From the NCBI GenBank assembly GCA_944472155.2, contig OX235271.1:29820423-29884422 (forward strand): a stretch of 64,000 bases of DNA. The letters run 5' to 3'. The position numbers and the translations under genes are program-made. Shown here piece by piece: positions 31,815 through 42,129 of this stretch (positions are counted from its first letter, which is position 1; every line of letters begins with the position of its first letter). Source of the stretch: Trichobilharzia szidati. Taxonomy: Eukaryota > Platyhelminthes > Trematoda > Strigeidida > Schistosomatidae. Under the pieces are notes generated by a model, which was given only the letters and a program-made list of their open reading frames with translations, was not told the DNA's origin and made no database searches.

Positions 31815-32521
31815 CAGTTGCAGCGAAGAAAATTTTTTTTCGAAGAAGTCATCATCTAGGCTGTACATTCGTGTATTTATATCAAATGGATGGGAAAGTT
31901 CCAGAATAATTTCCGGTTAAGGGTCAAATTAATAAAAAGGGAGTGAAATCAAGAGATCTAGGCATAGCTGGAGCGTTAGCTATCCAAAAGCTCAAACCCA
32001 CTCTTTGTATGTAAAAGAAATACGTCCAACCCCTGTCCCTGCAATGGCCATCATAAGCAGGTAAATTTTTTTAATAATGACCATCCCATCGCCTTTCTTA
32101 TCTAAACTTCCTGTATGTTCATGTTATTTTAAGTTTTTCTTAATCCCTGTCTATACTATACTACCATATTTTCATATCCATACTTCCTGTTTATTTTGTC
32201 ATTTACATATTTAATCCATGATTGCATAAACAGTTATTCATCACATTAGTTTTTTATCCAAACATCCTGTCTATTTTGTTATTTCTACATTTCTAACCCC
32301 CAACTGCACAATGTCAATCTTCTTAGTTATTATGCAACTTTGTTTGAGTTTTATCCGTCTCCCTATTTATTATGGCATTCTAATTCCTAACTGTAATTTT
32401 TATTAATTTGACCCTTAACCAGAAATTGTTCTGGAACTTTCCCATCCATTTGATATAAATACACGAATATACAGCCTAGATGATGACTTCGTCGAAAAGA
32501 AAATTTTCTTCGCTGCAACTG
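31815..32521. mobile_element. Truncated PLE with 124-bp inverted ends
   Basis: Arms 31815-31938 and 32397-32521 are reverse complements with only a few differences, from CAGTTGCAGCGAAGAAAATT inward to AAGGGTCAAATTAATAAAAA. Just inside the left arm (about 31960-32050, plus) the sequence reads LGIAGALAIQKLKPTLCM, a stop and KKYVQPLS, which is the end of a PLE ORF; a pyrimidine-rich 3' part follows. The unit is thus a very 5'-truncated PLE whose 3' end is repeated, inverted, at its 5' side. A non-autonomous DNA transposon is the alternative, but the PLE coding scrap argues against it. Confidence 0.7.
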
Positions 32522-32579
32522 TCTTTTTATTCCCTATGATCAAATGTGTATATTCCGTTATTTAAAACAGTTAAAAGTG

Positions 32580-32980
32580 AAAATTAACAGTTGTCTTCGC
32601 TCAGTAGTGAAGATCAGATGGTCAGAAAAGATCAGCACCAGAGATCTCTGGCAATGAGCGAACCAACACAGCAGGAACCGATTGTGCAACAAATAGGCAG
32701 GAAGAAATGGAGATGGATTGGCTGGCCATACTCTGAGGAAACCATCAAGTGACATCACTAGACAAGCCATTGCTCGAGTGGAACCCGAAAGGGAAGCGGC
32801 GAGTTGGTCGTCAGTGCAAAGGTGGGGTGACTTGGAGGAGGTGATGTGAAGAGGAGATGAAAGCGTGTGGGCAGACTTGTAGCCAGGTGAAGATTCTAGC
32901 AGAGGACAGAACGCAATGGAGACGCACGGCCGAAGCCCTATGTTCCTGTAGGAATTAAAGGGAACAATAATAATATAATA
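32580..32980 (+). mobile_element. RTE-type retrotransposon 3' end (subfamily a)
   Basis: CAGTTGTCTTCGCTCAGTAG, then the EPTQQEPIVQQIGRKKWRWI GWPYSEET region, GRQC-type end and AACAATAATAATATAATAA tail. It is nearly identical in parts to the copy at 58340-58825. It lies just after the PLE foldback and is 5' truncated to about 400 bases. Confidence 0.85.
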
Positions 32981-34809
32981 ATATAAGTGAACATGTAATT
33001 TTACCGCCGGCTGCATCTACCATTTTATATGTACGTGTCAGTGAAAACGGTTGTTGTCTACATTTCTTAACATATACTCAAGAATCTGAAACTTAATGAC
33101 TCAAAAGCAACGAAAAGTGAGGTTGTATTCTACTTTTTAGACACTGGTCATATTATGGGCAATATGAAGTCGGTCACAGCAATGCACAAGCAAAAGAAAC
33201 CTAGTCTGATGGGTTTGGCTGAGGTGATCGCAATCAGCTGGGAAATATGAAAATACAAGCTGACCTTGACCACAGGTGTTTGTCTTCTGTTTCCTTTGTT
33301 AAATGACACAATATGGTGAATAATATTGAGGCTAGTTGTAGAGTGTTAGTTATGAAGGGCAAGCTAGTCTATGAGGTTTTGAAGCTATATTGATGGAGAT
33401 TGTTTGAACGGGTGTTGTGCATGCCGAGCTAACGCCTTTCTTATGCAGTAATGTTAGCTGGCATAGAACTGGCTTCGAAGAGAGGTAGTTGTAGTCACAC
33501 ATCAAAACGTTAGAATCAAATGTGTGGAAAGACAAAACCTGACTTGTTCTGCCTTGGTGATTAAATTTACAAAACGAAGTTATACGCCTTCGATTACGTC
33601 ATACATTTTCTTATATCTCCTATTCTGTCTGGAAAACGTTCTATTGTTACATCTGAACGTTTCACTCGCTTTGCTCCCTGGTTTGCTACTTAATACAGAC
33701 ATATTCTCTGTGGTTACGTAATCTGCTGCACTGAAATACTATTTCCAGTCAAACTCCGTTTCCACCCGAAAAATTCTTGAACTCCTTCTTTTTATTTTCA
33801 AGAATATTCTACTAGTTCTCCTATAAACCGTCAATCCTTTCTAGCTGTTATAGTCTAGAGATGTGCATCATTTCAGATCTGTGTTACTTATAGATCCCAT
33901 GAACCGTTCTTTGTTGTCATGTAGAAAGTCTATTCAAATCGTTAATGTAATTTATATTTCTGTATTGTTCAGGTTCAGATGGAATGAACTCTTATTATCC
34001 TGATGCACTTGTCGTTCTTGCTTTGCTCAAATTAACTAGTGGGGAGAATTTTATGAAATACAATAAACCGCTTGTACTGCAAGTAATTGCATTCTAAAGT
34101 TCACTTTATACTCTTTCACATAACGGTGACATTTTTTTTTATAATACATAAAATTACCGATACATCGAACTACATTCAGTAATAACGATTAACGGGTTGA
34201 ACAAAATAAACTGTAATTATAAAATTGTAGACAAAGTCACAGTTTTATATATTCGCTTATGACGTGCATATTTATGCCGAATAAAATTCAGTATAATCCG
34301 ATAAACAAGCAAATGGTTGTATAATAAATATATCGTGCCGACTAACTTCAAAAGCGGAAGACGGTATATAATAATAATTATAATATAATAATAATATTAT
34401 TATTATACACTACAAATGGTAAATAGACTATGTGAGAAAGGCATTGGAGATGAGTTCCACACGGTGATCATTTTACTAAAAATTACTGAGGAATATGTAT
34501 ACGTGAAAGTCAAAATTTCATGTCTATCTGGGGTAATTCAACATCTGGATTAGGAAAATTATAGAAACACCATTTTAAGCCTAATAAAAAAGCGTGTAGG
34601 CTGTTTATGTTTAGTGTTGGAAGGGGATATTTTGTGGAACAAGTTATTCCCATGAATCACCATCGAAAACTGTGATGAAATCTAAAATTCTACAGACATC
34701 TTAAATTTAGATAATGTTCACTGACAGTTTGAGGGATGATGCTAATACCTCCTTTTTGATAGCGTCAAATAGAATGTAACCAGTTATTCTTGAGTCTTTC
34801 CTAAAAGAA
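32981..34809. other. Large stretch without recognised features
   Basis: AT-rich, with a TAATAATAATTATAATATAA array near 34368-34407. No open frame carries a recognisable protein. Slightly higher GC around 33140-33500 has no coding signature I can name. Confidence 0.45.
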
Positions 34810-35035
34810 TCCAAAATGTCTATTTGGTGGTAGAATGCTTGCCAGTGACGATAGAAATCTTACGTCCACTTCTTCACCGACGCATTCTGAAATTCCGCCC
34901 CGTCGACTAGCTCATAGTAAGCCCGGAATAGAGAGAGAGAGAGCTATCAACTCAGCCTCGTAAAACCCAGCCAACTCTACTGGAACTTCAAAGCTTGAAG
35001 CCCTATGTTCCACTCAAAAAGAGAAGGAATAAAAA
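34810..35035 (+). repeat. Old, divergent G-SINE copy
   Basis: A box A-like GGTGGTAGAATGCTTGCCAG is followed by the G-SINE tail (TCAGCCTCGTAAAACCCAGC, CTACTGGAACTTCAAAGC, TTGAAGCCCTATGTTCCACT). A short (GA)n patch is inside. Box B is lost. Confidence 0.55.
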
Positions 35036-35393
35036 CAACTATAAAATCACTCTGGTTGCTATATTGATAAAATTATGGTAGATTTAAGATGGTTTATTGT
35101 TTGATTGCTTGCATAAGAGAGATTTTCGGCACTAATTATTCGTGTGGAAATAAATTCTTTCAAAAAATTAGTTTTTTAGTCCAGAAATACTGACTTCATA
35201 ATTACTTTTATGTTTTTAGAAGAGAATCCTTCTTCCAGAATTCATCTAGTAGTATATTTTGCAATGATTGAATTGGGAAATGGTTCTTGCCAAGTCATAT
35301 TTTAATGTGATGCTCCTTGTCTTGTCAGTTAGAATGGAGAACATCCAAAATTATTTCACTCATTGCAGTGCTTGTAGATGCAACCTCAAGTAT

Positions 35394-35623
35394 TTTTTTC
35401 CTTCACTTTCCCCAGTGGAACATAGGGATTCAAGCTAGTGGCTTGCAGCTTCTGTAGCAGTGTTTATTTTTACAGGACGGGGCTGCTAACCTCATGCCCA
35501 ACCTTCCCTCTTCACCAGTATTATTTCTGGATTAGCGAGGTAAAGGAGTGCGTCGGTTGGGGATCAAACCCCGGACCATGTGCATGGTTGTCTAGCGTCC
35601 TAACCGCTATGCCACCAACGCAT
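35394..35623 (-). mobile_element. G-SINE, full length, 12-bp TSD
   Basis: A well-preserved reversed copy, from the poly(T)/CCTTCACTTTCCCCAGTGGA end to the head (AACCCCGGACCATGTGCAT, CGCTATGCCACC). AACCTCAAGTAT flanks it at 35382-35393 and 35624-35635. Base B of the head is AAACCCCGG instead of GAACCCCGG. Confidence 0.85.
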
Positions 35624-36114
35624 AACCTCAAGTATGGCTAGTGATTATTCAACAAGTGTCAAAAGACTTATGTCTGGAAGACAGACTTCATCAAGGATCG
35701 GTATAAGTTATTGAACAGTTGAAATCTAGGAATCATTCTACATTTATTCCCTAATGGTTTGGAAATATTCACTTGTTGTATGCAGTCATGACCCAACTAA
35801 AGACTGAACCTAAATGAGTATTGGTAAAGAGTTTTAAGTTTCTTAGGTTGCCAGGAAAGCTGGTCTATTTTCACTAGAAATTTCAGTAATTATTGTAGGA
35901 ACAATTCATAGCTTGGTTAGATGATATCGGAAGTGTTTTTTTCTTTTTTATGGATAATGCTTTTCAGTTTAGCCAGTCGTCCCTTGTGACCCTGTGAACA
36001 GTATATGAGACATGATGGAAATCTGTAAATATTTAAGATCAGACCTTTCTCACAAGGTAAACCATCATCATTCTTACGTGTGTTATTCCTACTTTTAAAC
36101 TCTTTCAAAAATGA

Positions 36115-36560
36115 ATAATCTGTAGTTTTCTAGGTCCTTTGCCATTGTTGCCATTTTAGGGATCCAGTTATGCCTCACATCTACTATCTTCAAGTTCCAA
36201 GGCAAAATATATAGACAAACAGAAGGTGTAGCAATGGGATCACCAATATCCCCTATTGTAGCAGACATTTTTATGGATAGCTGGGAAAATAGTGCTCTCA
36301 ATACATTTAATCCTACGCCAAAAATATGATGGAGATATGTAGATGACACATTCACAGTGTTAAAAACAGAACATGTCTCTAGCTTCATAACACATATGAA
36401 CTCACAAGTAGAAGGAATAAAATTCACATTTGAATCAGAAAATGAACAAGGAGAATCAACCATATTAGATTGTAAGATAAAACGAATAGAAGAAGGCAAA
36501 CTACACACTAGCGTTTGTAAAAAGCCAGCGGATTCTAATAGGTATTTAGACTTTAATTAA
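36115..36560 (+). pseudogene. PLE reverse transcriptase, C-terminal half, broken
   Basis: The frame reads TSTIFKFQGKIYRQTEGVAM GSPISPIVADIFM and then, after a stop in place of a residue at about 36329, WRYVDDTFTVLK with the YVDD catalytic motif. IKFTFESENEQGESTILDCK and VCKKPADSNRYLDFN complete it before a stop at 36558. In PLE RTs the GVAMGSP and YVDD blocks are the conserved cores, and both are intact. The fingers domain and everything upstream is missing. Confidence 0.85.
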
Positions 36561-36675
36561 TCTCATCGGTTGTCTGTAAAGGCTGGCTTAGTTAAATGTG
36601 TCTAACAAACCGAGCAATAGCACTAAGTAGCACAAAAAAGACCTAAACGATGAAATGAATTAGATAGAAGAGGCG

Positions 36676-37314
36676 TTGGTGTTAAATAACTATCCTATAA
36701 AATTCATTAAGAAGATCAGTAAAGGCCAAAAACAAAATAAAAATAATTGTGTAACTAGTAGTAATAACATAAATAAGAGAGAATATAAATCTTCTACTGT
36801 TATACCATATAAGGAGGGGACATCTGAGGCCCTACGTAGGATTCGCAATAAAGCAGGAATTAGGGTGGCATTCAAACCCACAAACTCACTCAGAGACAAA
36901 CTTTGTAGGTTGAAGGACCCGTTGGACCCAATTAAACAAAATAATTTAATTTACAAAATACCCTGCAATGACTGTGAGGTCAACTACATAGGTCAGACCA
37001 GTAGGTCAGGGATAGTCAGATTATCAGAACATAAGAATTTAGCTAAAGGAAAACTGATTGACCCTGAAAAGATAAGTAATTTAGAAAAAAGCTCAGCTAT
37101 TGCACTTCACGCAATAACAAACAACCACACAATAGGGTGGGATAGGGTTAAAATTCTAAAAAGTAATATAGGTAGGTGGAAAGAGAGGTTGATTACGGAA
37201 TCCTTATTCATCGAGTCTACACCTAACACATGCAACAGTAGTGACTCAATACAAATACCAGAAATATGGAAGATACTATTACCGCCGGTCAAATCAGAAG
37301 AGGATGATAAATAA
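36676..37314 (+). CDS. PLE connector and GIY-YIG endonuclease, open 212-codon frame
   Basis: An uninterrupted frame. A basic linker (residues 1-65) is followed by KPTNSLRDKL (68-77) and the GIY-YIG nuclease. Its signatures are IYKIPCNDC (92-100) with the CxxC pair typical of PLEs, YIGQTSR (104-110) with the arginine, LSEHKN (116-121), HAITNNHTIGW (145-155), ITESLFIEST (173-182) with the acidic residue, and IPEIWK. PLE proteins use this nuclease to cut target DNA for reverse transcription. The frame begins with GTG in a broken linker and is a piece of the larger ORF, not an independent gene. Confidence 0.8.
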   Translation: MVLNNYPIKFIKKISKGQKQNKNNCVTSSNNINKREYKSSTVIPYKEGTSEALRRIRNKAGIRVAFKPTNSLRDKLCRLKDPLDPIKQNNLIYKIPCNDCEVNYIGQTSRSGIVRLSEHKNLAKGKLIDPEKISNLEKSSAIALHAITNNHTIGWDRVKILKSNIGRWKERLITESLFIESTPNTCNSSDSIQIPEIWKILLPPVKSEEDDK

Positions 37315-37533
37315 TCTTAAAATTCTATTTCCATTCAAGCACATCAAAACATTCTAACAATCAACTTATTATGACTATAAAAACACTCGTCGTATTTCCA
37401 ATCTAACTGTAATGGATTAATAACACTCGTACTATTATTTCTGAATGTACATTATCTCATATTGAATTTTATTCCAATATCTAATCGATTCCACACATGT
37501 GTATAAATGAAGGAAAGAAGTTGTGTGAGTAAC

Positions 37534-37572
37534 CTGATATGATTATGAGCAATAGTTTGTGCTCGAAACGTC
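37534..37572 (+). ncRNA. Decayed hammerhead-like motif in PLE tail
   Basis: CTGATATGATTAT is followed by helix II GAGCA..TGCTC (37547-37551 with 37560-37564) and GAAACGTC (37565-37572). Helix II and GAAA fit a hammerhead, but the first core strand is disturbed (ATGATTA in place of CUGANGA). Hammerheads are known in PLE ends. This copy is probably inactive; a sister motif is on the minus strand near 42180. Confidence 0.4.
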
Positions 37573-37774
37573 ATCAGTTAATATAACTGTACAACACTGT
37601 GTGATTCATCAAAATAAAATTTTAACCATTATGGAGTTATACTCTACCACAGTGCCCAAGTTTTATGCTTATGCCATTGTTTAGTGTTGGATTTAATTTC
37701 CCTTGAAATCTCAGTAATATGAAGTTGTTTTCAGCATTATTGTTTAGGAGGTATCACTTTGAGTTAGTTTTATT

Positions 37775-38145
37775 ATTGAAGATATTCATGAACACCTGTC
37801 TTCAGTCAATACTGAAGATCAGATAGCCAGAAAACATTGACGATTAGTTACTCAGACAGAAAACATTCTATTGTACAGCATATATACAGAGGGAAATAGA
37901 GATGCATTGGACACATAATGACGAAAAAACACTCAAGTGATATCACATTCCAGGCCATCTGGTAGAATCGTAATCAGAAGCAACGAGTCAGACATGGATT
38001 CAGGAGTAATATAGAGAAGATGATGTGAAGAGGAGATGAAAGATTACAGTCAGTCGTAGTACCAGGTGGAAATGATTTCAAAGAACGATGTGTGCGGATG
38101 GTTTGTTCCTATAACTCTACGTTCCACTCTAAGATACAATAATAA
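37775..38145 (+). mobile_element. RTE 3' end, degenerate
   Basis: CACCTGTCTTCAGTCAATAC, GAAGATCAGATAGCCAGAAA, AAATAGAGATGCATTGGACA and CTCTACGTTCCACTCTAAGA line up with the RTE C-terminal segments and 3' end. It has an (AAT)n-like end. Heavily mutated. Confidence 0.6.
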
Positions 38146-38646
38146 TATTAAGAAAGATTTTGTGTGCAGTATTGTAGAATTAATCTGTTCTATTCGAGAC
38201 AACGTTATTTATTTGAGATGGCGACTTACAATAAAAGTGAAAACGATCATCTGATTTAACTAAAGTTATCATCTAATATATTCACCATAAAAGCAGCTGT
38301 ACATTTCTCCAAGTGTAATTTTTAAAAGAAAAGGAACCAAACAATACTCGTTTAGAGCTTTATTTCAATATGTAAGGAGATATTTAAAAAGTTTTGGTTG
38401 AAATGAATAATTTACAAAGCATTAATTGTAAAGCTGATTGTGTTGGATGATATGGCCATTATCCTGCTCAGAAAAGTAATCAAAGTGTGGACATTTCATA
38501 ATAACCTACAATATATTCAAATGAACTGTCCGTCAAGATTTGACAGAATAGTTCTAAAATATTTGGGCGCCGAGTGAGAAGTAGACATTTCCAAAAAAAA
38601 TAATATTTTTAAAATCTCAGCGAGACTGAAATGAGTAATTCCAACG

Positions 38647-38679
38647 TTTCGTTCGGCAATCTGGTCCGAACTTCTTCAG
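38647..38679 (-). ncRNA. Hammerhead-like motif, left arm
   Basis: The minus strand reads CTGAAGA (38679-38673), helix II GTTCGG/CCGAAC (38671-38666 with 38656-38651) and GAAA (38650-38647). All fixed core bases are present if position 7 is A. One extra A separates the core from helix II. Stem III and the cleavage site are not clear. Confidence 0.45.
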
Positions 38680-39222
38680 GGAAATTAATTGAAATTAACA
38701 TAACAGAGGTTTATATCTAAAAGGAACATCACTTGTTTTTAAAAGCTTTGTCCAATCATGAGTCATTCAACAAGTATAATAAACAAAATTTTATGAACTG
38801 TGATCAAAATTTGACCTCGAACTTACAAATATTGGTCTACCTTTGTTAAACACTTTAAACAGAGTGTGTATGTGTGTGTGTGGGTAAACAGTTGTAAAAC
38901 ATTTCTTAACGTCTCCATAAGAAGATATGGACAGTCGAGAATTTTGACCAAGTATTAATAATTAGTGATACATATCTATTTTTTATTTATTAATAAGGAT
39001 TTCCTATGCATCAGCTAACATCACGCCTTCATGTCTGTTCAAACTGTTAGTATCTAGAATTTTATGATTAGACGTATTTTGAAAATTATGGTGTTTAGGA
39101 TTAGAGTTGAGTAGAAGCACCCTGTCAGACTTATTGCTTTGTCTTCTTTCTGAATATATAAACCTCTGTTATGTTAAACATTTATAAAATTATATTTGTC
39201 TTGTTAATTTCGATTAATTTCC

Positions 39223-39255
39223 CTGAAGAAGTTCGGACCAGATTGCCGAACGAAA
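39223..39255 (+). ncRNA. Hammerhead-like motif, right arm
   Basis: The plus strand reads CTGAAGA (39223-39229), helix II GTTCGG (39231-39236) with CCGAAC (39246-39251), and GAAA (39252-39255), then CGTTGGAATTAC. It is identical in core and helix II to the left-arm motif. The short or absent stem III fits minimal PLE hammerheads. Activity is inference. Confidence 0.45.
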
Positions 39256-39300
39256 CGTTGGAATTACTCATTTCAATCTCCCTGAGATTTTACAAATATA

Positions 39301-39999
39301 GTTTTTTTACAAACCTACAATATATATTCAAAAATTTCCATTTTTCTATTTCAGTTTAATTAGATGATGCCCTTAAGAGGAGTTAAAAATTCTCCTAAAA
39401 AGGTAGCGATGATTTGCATCCAAATTTACTTAAAAAATCAGTCGTTGAAGTCTGAATTCTTCTCACTGTACTTGGAGTTTATAATTTTATTTTAAATTGG
39501 TATAGTATTTAAAATCATCCATAATTACTAATGAAACCACTAAATTGGGTAAAAAGACACGTACAGTCAAGTCTAGGGGTTGAAAGTCACAGATGAAACG
39601 GCAGAAAAGTTAAAACACTTAGTACGCTAACGGATATACTATTCTTAAACATTGAAATCGAAATAGATTTGACAAGTATGTAGTCAAAGCAGATGACTAG
39701 TGAGATGTACCAAGTTGTAAGTAAAGACAGGTAGACAGTGTTAATTTTAGATTTCGATGGTATTATGCTGTAAGTCGGAAATATGTTATAGTAGTGACTC
39801 ATAGTTTCTGCTTCAAATCTCTGAAAAAGTCGTTTTTACTCAATTCTGATCACTGCTAACTTAAGATGGTTTATTTACCACTGATTTTTTATGTTGATGT
39901 CATTTTGTCCCTAAATGGATCTTCAAATATTAACAAATTTATATATTGGGAATTTAAAACATTTTTACATTTTCAAATGTTGTTTTGCATTGATCTGAT
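39301..39999. other. Unannotated non-coding stretch
   Basis: AT-rich, without gene or recognised repeat. Confidence 0.45.
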
Positions 40000-40340
40000 T
40001 GACTTCAAGATGAATGACAAACTGTCATCAATTAGAAGACGATTGGGAGCCAGTAGTAATGGATAGCCGATTTGTCTTACTTCTGGAGCTCTTCAGAAAT
40101 ACTTACCCATAATCTCACCAGGAATCGGACGCAATACGTTCGGGTTATAGGGCAAATTTGCTAGTCATTCAGATAATAGGATGCGATTCAATCTCCCGTG
40201 AATTCTAACTTCTGTAAATTCTCTTTAAATAGAGATATTTCTAAGCCATGTAATCAACGAGTATTTGTCTTTACATCTGATCTGGTGTACTCCACTGACC
40301 ACCACTTCTCATTGGAAATCAAGGTAACTATATTCTGCAG
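40000..40340 (-). repeat. Old HH-SINE, reversed
   Basis: GGAGCCAGTAGTAATGGATA, GCCGATTTGTCTTACTTCTG, GTGAATTCTAACTTCTG and ACGAGTATTTGTCTTTACAT follow the reversed HH-SINE order from tail to leader. Box B is not intact. Confidence 0.5.
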
Positions 40341-40999
40341 TTAGCTACTAGTTAGAACTACTCCATCAGATACATTAATATTATGTAGTTGTAAATAGAA
40401 TTAGTTCGGTTAATACAGCTGAATAGAAATTCATTAATTTTTCTTAGTGAGGAGTAAATTTCTCCCTGAGTGAGAAATAGAGAAAAATTCTACGACAGCA
40501 GTCGTTATTCATAGTTCAGCTGGCGTTACTTTGGATCCGTATTCAAAAGACGCCAATTTTTATACTCCTATAGGTACATACACCGTCCTTAATATCTAAA
40601 GTAGAAGTAAGGCGTTCATGAGTTGGACGAAAATTAGTGAATCAATATTTCTACTCAGTAGTTAATAGTGATAAAACTAACCAGAAAGTTGTGTGATTAC
40701 CTTTCACCGCTCAGAAATATTATCTACTTTTGGTATAATTGTGTTCTCTGAGTTGGATGGTTTAGTTGTGAAGCTTCTATTGTCATACAAGACAACATTC
40801 TCAGTGTGTACTTCAGCCTGTCAAGTGATATAATGAAAATTTCGCAAGTAAACCCTTCAACTTGGAAAATACAACAACACCGAAATCATCCACCTCAGCC
40901 AAAAATCTTCTTCACTATATTGTAAATATCAGTAACACAGAATAATTTTGTATCTGTTATATCATAGTTTACTATACAAAAAATAATAATAATACAACA
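40341..40999. other. Unannotated non-coding stretch
   Basis: No gene or recognised repeat. An AATAATAATAATACAACAAT run near 40982 borders the next RTE scrap. Confidence 0.45.
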
Positions 41000-41200
41000 A
41001 TAACCATAGTTATCCGTTCCCGAGTGGAACAACATTGCACTTCGGAGACATCTTTCCGTTCCGCTTAGTTCTCTGCCATCACGTTTAACTAGCCCTACGA
41101 CTTTTCATTGGCTTGAATTTAGTCTTTTCCTGATACTCTTCCACCTCTGACCTTTCAGATGTCCAACTCAACGCTTCTCAATTTACCTTAAAAAAAGAAA
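41000..41200 (-). mobile_element. RTE 3' end scrap
   Basis: From an (AAT)n border, CCGTTCCCGAGTGGAACAAC, CTCTGCCATCACGTTTAACT and CTCTTCCACCTCTGACCTTT match the reversed RTE 3' end. Only the last 200 bases are left. Confidence 0.5.
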
Positions 41201-41685
41201 CTTATCCAGGATAGAGTTATACTCTAAAATAGTAACTAATTTCATTTCTGGCATGTGTAAGTTAAAGGGTTTTTGTTTAAAGTAATGTGACAGACAGTTT
41301 AAAGCCTGTTTTTTTTTCTGTTCACATGTGTTGTAAGTTAAAGCGTGTGAAACAAAGTTCTGTATTTAACTGGTGAGAATGACGTTCCTTCATGTAGTTG
41401 TTCTTCTAACTATACAACTATTTTCCACACCTAATTTTAAAAAATATTTATATTCTTCTTATACTAGAGGGTGAAGAAATTTACACTTCGAAAAGGTAGT
41501 TTGTGTTCAAAAACATTTTTGTGATTTTAAAGATATTATTAGAAAAGTGGATTTCAATTTGTGTATTTATTGATGTAGAGCCAAATTATTTCAAAGTATG
41601 ATGACAGAATTTTGCTTACACAGCATATCAGTAAACTTTACCTTGAGTGATATAACACTGTTTTAGAGCATTGTAATTCAGTAGT

Positions 41686-41912
41686 GCGTCGGTGGCATAG
41701 CCGTTAGTACACTCGCCATCCGTGCACATGGTCCGGGGTTCGATCCCCGACAGACGCACTCCTTAACCTCGCTAAGTCAGAAATAATGCTGGTGAAGAGG
41801 AAAGGTTGGGCATGAGGCTACCAACCCCATCCTGTAAAATAAACACTGTTACAGAAACTTCAAGCCTCCAGCTTGAAGCCCTATGTTCCACTGGGGAACA
41901 TGAAGGAAAAAA
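41686..41912 (+). mobile_element. G-SINE, full length, 11-bp imperfect TSD
   Basis: GCGTCGGTGGCATAGCCGTT and GGGGTTCGATCCCC are intact, and the tail has CCATCCTGTAAAATAAACAC and ends TGTTCCACTGGGGAACATG plus A-run. The flanks are AATTCAGTAGT (41675-41685) and AATTCTGTAGT (41913-41923), one mismatch. One of the best-preserved copies. Confidence 0.85.
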
Positions 41913-42129
41913 AATTCTGTAGTGAATGCTATGAAGTAATTTAACAAAAATGACACAATTAGAAGCGATCTGTTTAGGTATTTTCAAGCTCTAAGAAGTT
42001 CATATTCTATTTACCTGACTACTGTGTATACTAGGTCAAAGGAACAGCAGATGTACTTGAATGTTCAGATTCTATTCCTCTGTCTAATTCCATTATGGAT
42101 AAGATTTTATTTTGATAAGTCACACAGTG

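Larger units (their letters stand above)
36110..37680 (+). mobile_element. Penelope-like element, best copy of the window
   Basis: A 5'-truncated PLE. An RT C-terminal half (36115-36560) is followed by a short broken linker and the connector/GIY-YIG region (36676-37314), then a non-coding tail that includes a hammerhead-like motif near 37534-37572 and ends around TACTCTACCACAGTGCCC. Related tails are at 17100, 25650 and 42150. The RT motifs are largely legible, but at least two stops break the gene, so it is not autonomous. Confidence 0.85.
38603..39300. mobile_element. PLE-like foldback with hammerhead motifs in both arms
   Basis: The left arm (38603 to about 38720) and right arm (about 39152-39300) are reverse complements. 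The left arm lacks about 30 bases present in the right. Each arm carries the same motif CTGAAGAAGTTCGG..CCGAACGAAAC, in opposite orientation. The interior has no ORF. Size (698 bp) and structure match the truncated PLE at 31815-32521, so I assign it to the PLEs by analogy. No target-site duplication was recognised. Confidence 0.6.
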
